The notes under the pieces are model-generated. The model searched no databases and was not told where the DNA came from. It worked only from the letters and a program-made list of their open reading frames with translations. This document shows positions 1 to 6,846 of a DNA stretch of 64,000 nucleotides, piece after piece. The stretch is from a virus: positions 1 through 64,000 of IMG/VR virus record IMGVR_UViG_3300050821_003950, one strand, 5' to 3'. Position 1 is the stretch's first letter; each line of letters opens with the position of its first letter. A program made the position numbers and the translations under genes.

Positions 1-2
1 GC

Positions 3-536
3 CACGACGCCGGCACCCCTCCCCCGCCCCCGGACGCCGGCCACGACAGCGCGCCCCCGAAGGACGCGGGGCACCCCGCCGACGCCGGCCACGACAGCGC
101 CCCGCCCCCTCCCCCGGACACGGGCGCGCCCGTCGCCGTCGACCTCACGGCGGGCATGTGGACCGCGGGCATCATGAGCGGCTCGCTGTTCATCCCCGAG
201 TCAGGATCGGTCACCGGGTTCAGCGGGTGGAGCGAAGACGTCGTCGCGGGCACGAGCGGATCGTGTCAGACGAACGCATCGAGCCCCGTCGACATCGAGT
301 ACGTGCCGAGCCCGGCGCTCGCCGGGACGTGCGTGATGACCTACGTGATCACCGCGGGCGCGAGCGTCACGATCTACAGCGGCGGCGCGGCCGTCGCGCC
401 TTCCTCGACGACGGGCTCGGGCACCGACGTCGACCCCTACGTCGTCACCTTCGTCGCGGCGGGAAGCCCCTCGATGGTTTTCGCGAGTGCGGATAAGCTC
501 TACGTCGACGTGATGTCGCTCACCGAGGCACCATGA
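3..536 (+). CDS. Linker-rich surface-type protein, C-terminal part (5' truncated)
   Basis: The frame is open from the first bases, so the start lies outside the window; 177 residues are visible. The first 45 or so are low complexity: DAGHDSAP occurs twice among PPPPPD runs, a linker style common in exported proteins of Myxococcota. About 125 residues follow that are rich in Ser, Thr, Gly and Val, with two cysteines (GSCQTN and GTCVMTY) that could pair, which suggests a small beta-sandwich. No catalytic motif is visible. The stop overlaps the next ATG (ATGA). It may be a virion surface or adhesion protein; the function is unproven. Confidence 0.6.
   Translation, partial: HDAGTPPPPPDAGHDSAPPKDAGHPADAGHDSAPPPPPDTGAPVAVDLTAGMWTAGIMSGSLFIPESGSVTGFSGWSEDVVAGTSGSCQTNASSPVDIEYVPSPALAGTCVMTYVITAGASVTIYSGGAAVAPSSTTGSGTDVDPYVVTFVAAGSPSMVFASADKLYVDVMSLTEAP
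33..100 (+). repeat. Two copies of a 20-bp direct repeat, 48 bp apart
   Basis: The 20 bases from 33 and from 81 are identical and encode DAGHDSA in the linker of the first gene. The 48-bp period keeps the reading frame (16 codons), so the linker probably grows by slippage. Confidence 0.8.
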
Positions 537-889
537 GAGATCCGCAGATCGACGTCGACGCCATGCGCGCGCGCATCGTGCGAGCGTGCGACGAGGTCGG
601 CTTCCCCAAGCCCACGCCCGACGACACATTGCCCGAGTGGGCGGACGACTCGCTCGACAACGTCTTGCAGCGCGGCGCGAAGCGATGGCAGAGCGCGCAC
701 GCGCACGTGATCGACGCCTACGAGGCCGCGATGGTCGGCAACGAGGACGTCTTGCGCCGATGCCTCGTGCTCGCGCGCGACCTCGCCAAGAGCGCGCCGA
801 AGTGCGAGTGCGACCCGAAGAAGCTCCCGCACCGCGTCGAAGGCGGGATCAACCGATGGTGCGTCGTCTGCGGCGGGCGCGCGTCGTGA
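533..889 (+). CDS. Small protein with C-terminal zinc-binding-like cysteines
   Basis: This 118-residue protein is mostly helical and charged. Its last 30 residues hold CEC, then a His, then WCVVCGG, a pattern able to bind one zinc ion. The start ATG overlaps the stop of the preceding gene and the stop overlaps the next GTG, so it sits in the middle of a coupled operon. I do not recognise the family. Codon use matches its neighbours. Several neighbours also end in short Cys-x2-Cys ribbons, a recurrent style in this phage. Confidence 0.7.
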   Translation: MRDPQIDVDAMRARIVRACDEVGFPKPTPDDTLPEWADDSLDNVLQRGAKRWQSAHAHVIDAYEAAMVGNEDVLRRCLVLARDLAKSAPKCECDPKKLPHRVEGGINRWCVVCGGRAS

Positions 890-1053
890 GATACCGCTAC
901 TTCGCCACGCTCAGCATGGGCTCGATGACGTTCGGTTTTCTCGTCGGCCGCTACTTGGCCCTCGATCTCTCCGTGGACCTTCCTCGCGATGTTCTCGATC
1001 CACTTGTTCGCCGCTCTCTCCTAGAGCGCGCGGGCCTTCTGAAGCGCTCATGA
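886..1053 (+). CDS. Very small hypothetical protein, possible membrane segment
   Basis: A 55-codon gene starting at GTG 886, which overlaps the previous TGA (GTGA) and ends in ATGA with the next gene. Residues 6-27 (FATLSMGSMTFGFLVGRYLAL) are hydrophobic enough for one weak membrane pass; the rest is charged with several Arg. The support is the fit of both overlaps in an otherwise gapless operon. Function unknown. Confidence 0.5.
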   Translation: MRYRYFATLSMGSMTFGFLVGRYLALDLSVDLPRDVLDPLVRRSLLERAGLLKRS

Positions 1054-1571
1054 AAATCCAACCCGAAGCCGTCTCGACCGCGAGCGCGAACGCCACGCTC
1101 GAACGTCCCGAAGAAGGCGCGCCGTGGACGCCGTGCTCGTGCGTCGAACACCCCGACCTCCCCAAGAGCGTGACGTGCGCGCTCTGCAAGGGGCTCGGGC
1201 TCACGCTCCCGGCCGACTGGCTCGGCTCCGTATGGTCGATCCTCTTCATGCTCCCCGCCGAGAGCTTCGGCGTTCGCACGCCCGAGAAGTTCCTCGATCT
1301 CGTGCTCGGTCAGGTCTACCCCGACGGCGGCTACCGCGTGCTCCCCTGCGAGCATCCGAAGTTCGCCGAGGCCGTGAAGTTCGTCGACGCGCAGCTCTCG
1401 AAGGAGTCGATCGAACACGCGCTCGACGACGCGGCGCGCGGCGTCTTCAGGATCCGATCGACGGAAGGCACGACAGTCGGAGACCCGAAGACGCGGCCGA
1501 TGCTCGTGCGGCACTTGCGCCCGCTGCTCTTAGAGAAGATGCCGCCCGCGCGCGCATCGAAGACGCCCTAG
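1050..1571 (+). CDS. Hypothetical protein with Cys ribbon
   Basis: 173 residues beginning at the ATGA overlap. Residues 28-50 contain PCSCVEHPDLPKSVTCALCKGLGL, which looks like a split zinc ribbon (CxC then CxxC). The remainder is helical with no recognised catalytic motif. It is the last gene before a 295-bp non-coding gap, so it probably ends the first operon. No family recognised. Confidence 0.7.
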   Translation: MKIQPEAVSTASANATLERPEEGAPWTPCSCVEHPDLPKSVTCALCKGLGLTLPADWLGSVWSILFMLPAESFGVRTPEKFLDLVLGQVYPDGGYRVLPCEHPKFAEAVKFVDAQLSKESIEHALDDAARGVFRIRSTEGTTVGDPKTRPMLVRHLRPLLLEKMPPARASKTP

Positions 1572-1697
1572 TTTTCAGGCGGTAGCGGCGGCTACTTGCA
1601 GACCGCACGCGCCTCGGGCGTAGCGCGGACCCCTTGTTTTACGCTGGACGCGCGTTGCGCTGCGCTCGTGTGCGCGATGCACGTTTTTCATCTCGCG

Positions 1698-1713
1698 AAG
1701 ATCGCTCGATCTT
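1698..1713. promoter_or_regulatory. Perfect inverted repeat, candidate operator
   Basis: AAGATCG, two bases (CT), then CGATCTT: a perfect 7-bp-arm palindrome in the gap ahead of the ssDNA-binding-like gene. No T-run follows, so an operator is more likely than a terminator. The binding protein is unknown; the XRE-type regulator at 18929 is one candidate. Confidence 0.45.
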
Positions 1714-1765
1714 TCCGCGGCCGAACGTCTAAGTGGTGACAAAAGCTTGACCTTCGTGTGGCTCA

Positions 1766-1787
1766 TGCGGCAGTGTCTTTTGCCGCA
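1766..1787 (+). promoter_or_regulatory. Hairpin in the leader of the SSB-like gene
   Basis: TGCGGCA and TGCCGCA form a perfect 7-bp stem with an 8-base loop (GTGTCTTT), about 80 bases upstream of the start at 1867. No U-tract follows. It could be an autoregulatory RNA element, since several phage ssDNA-binding proteins control their own mRNA, or a second operator. The function is inferred from position only. Confidence 0.4.
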
Positions 1788-1866
1788 ACGGTCCCCCGCG
1801 TGGCAACGGAGCCGCACGGAACCGCTGTTCAACAAGGGACGTTTGTCCATTGAAAGAGGCCACGAC

Positions 1867-2631
1867 ATGACGACGATGGATCAGGCAAGGAAGAGGGCGG
1901 AAGAGGCGGGCTCGGGCGGGATCTTCATTCGACTCGCGGACGACGGCGACAAGTTCGTCGGCGCGTTCCTCGGCGGCGACGACGGCGTGCACGTGCGCGA
2001 GCTGGTCTGGGACAAGGCGCAAGACACCTACCGCGATCACACGCCGGCCGACGAAGCCGCGGGCGTGAAGCCGACGCCGAAGTTTTCGATGAACGTCTAC
2101 GTGCCCGCCGAGAAGTGCGTGAAGGTCTTCGAGATGACCGCGCCGACGTTCAAGGACTTGTGCGCGATCAAGGACAAGTACAAGGGGCTCGACACCTACT
2201 ACTTCGAGGTCACGCGCAACGGCAAGAAGGGGAACACGAAGACGACCTACCGGATCCTCCCCGAGACGCTCATCCCCGACGCCGACAAGGCGGCGATCAA
2301 GGGGATGAAGCTGCACGACTTGAAGAAAGCCGCGAACAGCGGCGACGCGTCGACCGATTTGTCGAGCCACGAGAAGGGCACCGCCAACGGCGCCACGAAC
2401 GGCACCGCCGCGGCTCCCGCGGGCGCGGCCGAGGTCGTCGACGGCGAGACCGCGCTCGCGATCGTGACGCGTCTGAAGGCGCTCTCGAAAGAGAAGATCG
2501 ACGCCTTCCTCGTGAAGTTCCAGATCAAGACGATCAAGGCTCTGCCGAAGGCGAGCGTCCCCGCGGCGCTCGAAATGCTCGACACGCTCGAAGGCAAGGC
2601 GCCCGCGGTCGAAGACCCGCTCGCTCTGTAA
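1867..2631 (+). CDS. Putative single-stranded DNA-binding protein
   Basis: 254 residues. I chose ATG 1867 because GAAAGAGG lies 7 bases upstream; an in-frame start at 1747 would read through the leader hairpin. Residues 10-130 form a beta-rich core (FIRLADDGDKFVGAF, then FSMNVYVPAEKCVKVFEM and YYFEVTRNGKKGNTKTTYRI), the layout of OB-type phage replication proteins that coat ssDNA. An Asn/Gly/Ala-rich linker near 170-195 and a helical tail follow. Its place directly before a helicase gene fits a replication or recombination role. No family was confirmed, so the function is a reasoned guess. Confidence 0.5.
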   Translation: MTTMDQARKRAEEAGSGGIFIRLADDGDKFVGAFLGGDDGVHVRELVWDKAQDTYRDHTPADEAAGVKPTPKFSMNVYVPAEKCVKVFEMTAPTFKDLCAIKDKYKGLDTYYFEVTRNGKKGNTKTTYRILPETLIPDADKAAIKGMKLHDLKKAANSGDASTDLSSHEKGTANGATNGTAAAPAGAAEVVDGETALAIVTRLKALSKEKIDAFLVKFQIKTIKALPKASVPAALEMLDTLEGKAPAVEDPLAL

Positions 2632-2641
2632 GGCCCCGACC

Positions 2642-4783
2642 ATGGGAGAGGGAGAGATCCCCTCCCGCGATCGGTACATCGACGCCGTCTTCGAGTCGGG
2701 CGGCTACCTGTCTCGCGTCTTCCCCGGCTACAAGCCGCGGGCGGGACAGGTAGCGCTCGCTCGCGCCGTCGACCATTCGATCGCGGAGAGGACGCACCTA
2801 CTGGCCGAGGGGCCGACGGGCACGGGCAAGTCGCTCGCCTACGCCGTCCCCGCTTCCTACTACGCATGGTCGACGGGGCGCCCGGTCGTCATCGTCACCG
2901 CGAACATCGCCCTGCAAGAGCAGATCGTGAACAAGGATCTGCCGCTGCTCCAATCGATCGCGCCGTGGCCCTTCACCTTCGCGCTCATGAAGGGAAGGAA
3001 CAACTACCTTTGCGAAGACAAGCGCGCGACCTTCGCCGCGAACAAGTTCGCGAACTACGGTCAGGGCGGCTTCGGCTTCGAGCGCTCGGAAGAAGAGCGA
3101 CGGCAGCTCAAGATCGTGGGCGATTGGGCCGACGAGTGCCACGCCGCGGGACCGCTCGAAGAGAGCGGCGACGTGAGCGATCTTCCCTTCGTGCCCATGC
3201 CGCACGTCTGGAAAAACTTCTCGGTCTCGGCCGACGAGTGCAAGAAGAACCATTGCAAGTTCCGCGACGGGTGCTTCGCGAACGCGGCTTTCGATCGTGC
3301 GCGCACGGCGAAGGTCGTCGTCACGAACTATCACCTTCTCTTCGCTCACCTCTCGGTCTTCCTCTCGACCGGGATCGACATCGTGCTTCCTCCCTTCGAG
3401 GTCGCCGTGCTCGACGAGGCGCACAAGGCGGCCGACATCGCGCGCGACTTCTTCGGGTTCAAGATCACTCAAGAGGTCTGCAAGCGGCTCGGTCGGAAGA
3501 TCGGACGCGAAGACGCGCGCGTGCAGGAAGCGATCGATCGCGGATCGACCTACTTCTTCCATTCGATGCTGAACCTCCGACACGACCCCAAGCGCTACAA
3601 GGCGCGCATCACGGGCGACTTCATCTTCGACGAGACCGACTCATGGTCGCAGCTCAAAGACGCGCTCGGCGCCGCGTGCGGGATCTTCGAGCTTCGATGT
3701 CAGAAGGCGAGCGCGGCCTACGAGGCGATCCGCACGAACGGCGGCGGGCTCTCGAAGGAAGCGGACGACGCGCTCGACGAGGTCGGCGAAGCCGAGCGCG
3801 ATCGTGATCGTTGTCTCGAAGTGTCCGGTCAGCTCGCGCAGGCGATGGATCCTCGAAACAATCTCTCGAACGTCTTCTTTCTCGAAGAGGATGAGAAGGG
3901 TCGCGTCACCGTCAGCTCGAAACTGATCTACGCGAGCGAGGTGCTAGAGCCTGCTCTCTTCAACAAGGAAGCGCGGAGCCGCGGCCCCGACGGCTCGACC
4001 ATCATCGGGAACCCCGTCACCGTGATCTGCACGTCGGCGACGCTCGCGACCAACGGCACGAGCTTCGACTACGTCGCGGCCGAGATGGGCGTCCCGAAGG
4101 GCTATCACGAGCTTGTCGCTCAGTCCCCCTTCGATTGGCCGCGTCAGTGTCTTTTCATCGTTCCGAGCGACATGCCGAACCCGCAAGATGAAGAGTTCAA
4201 GGATGCAGTCGCGCGCACGGTCGAGAAGACGGTGCTCCTCGCGGGCGGGCGCACGCTCGCCCTCTTCACGAGCAATCGCGTCTTGAACCATACCTACGAC
4301 ACGATCGTCGGCGCGTGCAGGCGCAACCGGATCACGCTGCTCAAGCAAGGCGACGCGCCGCGCATGAAGCTCATCGAGCAATTCAAGGCCGACGTGTCGA
4401 GCGTGCTGCTCGGGACCGAGAGTTTTTGGGCGGGCGTCGACGTGCCCGGCGAAGCGTGCTCGGTCGTCATCATCGATCGTCTTCCGTTTCCGACGCCCGA
4501 CGATCCCGTGCTCGACGTGCTGAGCGCGGCCGATGACAAGTGGTTCTTCCGTTACAGTGTGCCGAGAGCGATGATCGCGTTCAAGCAAGGCTTCGGCCGC
4601 TTGATCCGATCGACCAGCGACAAGGGCGTTGTCGTATGTCTCGATCAGCGTCTTGCCACGAAACGATACGGTCGCGACTTCTTGAGAAGTCTTCCGCCCG
4701 TTCCGAAATCGACTCGACTCGAAGCTCTCGTCGACTGGCTCAAACAACCTCTTCCAATGGAAGAGGCATGGGACGCGCTATGA
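2642..4783 (+). CDS. dinG: DinG/XPD-type ATP-dependent DNA helicase
   Basis: 713 residues of superfamily 2. The Walker A is EGPTGTGKS near residue 56, the Walker B is VLDEAHKAAD near 255, and the late motif is FKQGFGRLIRSTSDKG near 648. Between Walker A and B are four cysteines (YLCEDK near 123, then DEC, HC and DGC near 198-212) spaced for an Fe-S cluster, followed by VVVTNYHLLF, all typical of DinG/Rad3 enzymes. It should unwind 5'-to-3' and help at stalled forks or R-loops. It ends in MEEAWDAL, a tail copied at the end of the next gene. Length and motifs look intact. Confidence 0.92.
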   Translation: MGEGEIPSRDRYIDAVFESGGYLSRVFPGYKPRAGQVALARAVDHSIAERTHLLAEGPTGTGKSLAYAVPASYYAWSTGRPVVIVTANIALQEQIVNKDLPLLQSIAPWPFTFALMKGRNNYLCEDKRATFAANKFANYGQGGFGFERSEEERRQLKIVGDWADECHAAGPLEESGDVSDLPFVPMPHVWKNFSVSADECKKNHCKFRDGCFANAAFDRARTAKVVVTNYHLLFAHLSVFLSTGIDIVLPPFEVAVLDEAHKAADIARDFFGFKITQEVCKRLGRKIGREDARVQEAIDRGSTYFFHSMLNLRHDPKRYKARITGDFIFDETDSWSQLKDALGAACGIFELRCQKASAAYEAIRTNGGGLSKEADDALDEVGEAERDRDRCLEVSGQLAQAMDPRNNLSNVFFLEEDEKGRVTVSSKLIYASEVLEPALFNKEARSRGPDGSTIIGNPVTVICTSATLATNGTSFDYVAAEMGVPKGYHELVAQSPFDWPRQCLFIVPSDMPNPQDEEFKDAVARTVEKTVLLAGGRTLALFTSNRVLNHTYDTIVGACRRNRITLLKQGDAPRMKLIEQFKADVSSVLLGTESFWAGVDVPGEACSVVIIDRLPFPTPDDPVLDVLSAADDKWFFRYSVPRAMIAFKQGFGRLIRSTSDKGVVVCLDQRLATKRYGRDFLRSLPPVPKSTRLEALVDWLKQPLPMEEAWDAL

Positions 4784-5283
4784 TTACCGACGAATGGCTA
4801 GCCGGTTTCTGCGACGGCGAGAGCTGCATGATGCTCGTCCGATGCGGCGGAACGAAAACAAGACGAGGACTCTGGCAGCCGCTCTTTCGTGTCAACCTAC
4901 GAGACGATGACGGGGATTTACTGCACGCGATTCGCGAGCACGTCGAGGTTGGGTCCCTTTTCAATCAACCCGTTCATCCAACCCATGCACGAAACTCAAA
5001 TCCGCAACGAGCGTGGCAAGTCAGCGGGCGAGCCTGCGCGAAGATCGTAGAGATTCTTGATCGAGCCCCACTGCGATCGAAGAAGCGTTTTGAATATCCG
5101 ATCTGGCGCGAGGCGGTTCTACTCTATGTCGCCAATCGCGGAGCACACGGAAACGCGCAAACGAAAGCGTCGCTAGCTGCGTTGAATGCTCGTGATGAGC
5201 TGATGGGAGTGCTTCACGATCGGCTCGTCGAGATCCGAAAATACTCGGGGTCGCGAACAGAGGAAGCATGGGACGCTCTATGA
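4759..5283 (+). mobile_element. Homing-gene insert flanked by recoded copies of the helicase 3' end
   Basis: The 25 bases ending at 4783 and at 5283 agree at 21 positions and encode the same EEAWDAL-stop followed by an ATGA junction. The sequence between them is the LAGLIDADG gene. The unit looks like an insert that carries its own version of the upstream 3' end, so the downstream gene keeps its coupling signal. Confidence 0.6.
4780..5283 (+). CDS. Free-standing LAGLIDADG homing endonuclease
   Basis: 167 residues starting at the ATGA overlap with the helicase stop. Residues 4-13 read EWLAGFCDGE, a good match to the LAGLIDADG helix with its metal-binding acidic residue; a second helix is less clear, so it probably acts as a dimer. 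Base composition is visibly less GC-rich than the flanks. Its last seven residues (EEAWDAL) equal those of the helicase upstream but use different codons (GAG GAA GCA TGG GAC GCT CTA against GAA GAG GCA TGG GAC GCG CTA). The overlap with the next start is kept, so the insertion did not break operon coupling. It would cut an allele lacking the insert and spread by repair. Confidence 0.8.
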   Translation: MITDEWLAGFCDGESCMMLVRCGGTKTRRGLWQPLFRVNLRDDDGDLLHAIREHVEVGSLFNQPVHPTHARNSNPQRAWQVSGRACAKIVEILDRAPLRSKKRFEYPIWREAVLLYVANRGAHGNAQTKASLAALNARDELMGVLHDRLVEIRKYSGSRTEEAWDAL

Positions 5284-5603
5284 AGCTGCGCGGGCTCTCG
5301 ACACGCGCGATCAACGCACTGCTCGCCGCTTGCCACGGCTGGCCCATCGACAGCAACCGTCTCGGCTCGCTCACCGCGGACATGCGAGCGCGCACGCCGG
5401 CCGAGATGCTCGCCAAGCTTGAAACGGCGCGGCTCGTGCGCCCGTGGGTGAGCATTCGCACGATGCTCCTCGCGACGAAGGGTTGCGGCATGAATACGCT
5501 TTACGAGATCGCGCAGTGGATGGGTGGCGAGACTCGTGACGCGATGCTTCGCACGAAGGCGCACGTCTGCGTCTGCCGCTCGTGCGACAAGAGGATGCCG
5601 TGA
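5280..5603 (+). CDS. Small protein resembling the RNA polymerase alpha C-terminal domain
   Basis: 107 residues. GLSTRAINALLAAC near the start and TKGCGMNTLYEIAQWMG near 60-80 match the two helix-hairpin-helix halves of the alpha-CTD fold (LSxRALNxL then LGxKxLxEI), which binds promoter UP elements and activators. A Cys cluster ends the protein (HVCVCRSCDKRMP). A stand-alone copy in a phage could redirect host transcription, but the match is from motif reading only. Start and stop both overlap their neighbours by four bases. Confidence 0.5.
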   Translation: MKLRGLSTRAINALLAACHGWPIDSNRLGSLTADMRARTPAEMLAKLETARLVRPWVSIRTMLLATKGCGMNTLYEIAQWMGGETRDAMLRTKAHVCVCRSCDKRMP

Positions 5604-6094
5604 AAGTCGTGTGGCTCGCGGTCCCCGAGTTCCCAGGCTACGCCGTCTCGAACACGGGGCTCGTGCTCCGCACCGTCGACGGCGTGATCCTCGCGCAGCG
5701 TCCGAACCACGGCGGCTACCTGCGCGTCGTCCTCTGGCGCGGCGGCAAGCCGACGCACCGACGCGTGCACGCGCTCGTGCTCGAAGCGTTCAAGGGGCCG
5801 AGGCCGAGCCCGCGCGAACACGGCGCGCACGCCCCCGACCGCTCGAAGCTGAACAACACGATCGCGAATCTCCGATGGGCGACGCCCGAAGAGAACGAGG
5901 CCGACAAGAAGGCGCACGGCACGCACAAAGGCGGCGGCAAGGTGAAGCCGCTCACCGACTTCGAGGTCGACCGAGTTCGCTTGTGGCACGCGGGCGGCGC
6001 GAGCCTCGCCTCGATCGCCTCGCGGCTCGGCGTGCACCGCTCGACCATCTCGCGCGCGGTGCGCGGGCTGCATCACAAGCCGAGGGCCGCATGA
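5600..6094 (+). CDS. NUMOD4/HNH homing endonuclease with C-terminal HTH
   Basis: 164 residues from GTG 5600 (GTGA overlap). VWLAVPEFPGYAVSNTGLV near 5-22 is the NUMOD4 motif. RVHALVLEAF, then EHGAHAPDRSKLNNTIANLRWATPEEN, is the HNH/beta-beta-alpha metal core. The last 40 residues (LASIASRLGVHRSTISRAV) form a helix-turn-helix that probably sets site specificity. Such genes are common intron-free homing endonucleases in phages. It is the second of four nuclease-type intruders in the window. Confidence 0.85.
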   Translation: MKVVWLAVPEFPGYAVSNTGLVLRTVDGVILAQRPNHGGYLRVVLWRGGKPTHRRVHALVLEAFKGPRPSPREHGAHAPDRSKLNNTIANLRWATPEENEADKKAHGTHKGGGKVKPLTDFEVDRVRLWHAGGASLASIASRLGVHRSTISRAVRGLHHKPRAA

Positions 6095-6846
6095 CCGACG
6101 GGATCCTTCTGCCCGGATGGGACTGCGCGCAGTGTCGAGCATTCAACGGCACCGCGAAGGAAGACTTGCAGACGTGCCGATGTTGCGGCGCGCCGAGGCC
6201 GAAGAAGACGCCCGAGGGCGTGACCTGCGAGAAGCACGGGGACAACTGCCCCCTCTACCAAGGATGGGACATGCGCCGAGTCGTGCTCGAATCTCCTTTC
6301 GCTGGCGACGTCGAGGCAAACATCGCCTATGCGCGCGCCTGCATTCGCGACTGTCTCTTGCGCGGCGACGCGCCGATCGCGAGTCACCTTCTCTTCACGC
6401 AACCCGGCATCCTGCGCGACGGCGTCATCGAAGAGAGATCGCTCGGCATGCGCGCGGGCTTCGCGTGGACGAGACAAGCCGAGGCCGTCGTCGTCTACAC
6501 CGATCGCGGGATCTCGTCGGGCATGAAGTCGGGCATCGGGCGGGCGCAGAAGATGGGCGTCCCCGTCGAGTACCGCAAGCTCGGCGCGGGCGCGACGCTC
6601 GTGGACGTGTTCGCCGCAGAAGCGAGCGCGAACGACACCGACGCCGACCTGACGCCCGCGATCCTCGCCTCGATGCTCGTGACCGTCGGCGTCGACGTCA
6701 CGCCGATCGAGCTTGTCGAGGTGCTGCAAGGTCACGAAGACGTGCTGATGGCCGCGGCGTGGGCGCGAGCAACGCACAAGAAGAACCAAGGCGACGCGAG
6801 CGTCGTCGTCCCCGACCCGCCCGAGTGGCTCAAGGCGCACGTATGA
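6091..6846 (+). CDS. RanBP2-type zinc finger fused to a DUF7768-like domain
   Basis: 251 residues. Residues 8-32 read WDCAQCRAFNGTAKEDLQTCRCCGAPRP, the spacing of a RanBP2-type zinc finger (W-x-C-x2-C, Asn, C-x2-C), rare in phages. Residues 56-150 (ESPFAGDVEANIAYARACIRD, RGDAPIASHLLFTQPGILRD, YTDRGISSGMKSGI) match the Rossmann-like DUF7768 fold, related to nucleoside deoxyribosyltransferases. A helical tail of about 95 residues follows. It may bind a nucleotide or nucleic acid; the substrate is unknown. Confidence 0.65.
   Translation: MTDGILLPGWDCAQCRAFNGTAKEDLQTCRCCGAPRPKKTPEGVTCEKHGDNCPLYQGWDMRRVVLESPFAGDVEANIAYARACIRDCLLRGDAPIASHLLFTQPGILRDGVIEERSLGMRAGFAWTRQAEAVVVYTDRGISSGMKSGIGRAQKMGVPVEYRKLGAGATLVDVFAAEASANDTDADLTPAILASMLVTVGVDVTPIELVEVLQGHEDVLMAAAWARATHKKNQGDASVVVPDPPEWLKAHV

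Noticed and set aside
1747-1866. Longer start for the SSB-like protein at 1747
   Set aside because: It would translate the leader hairpin, lacks a ribosome-binding site and adds an atypical Arg/Cys-rich stretch; ATG 1867 has GAAAGAGG.
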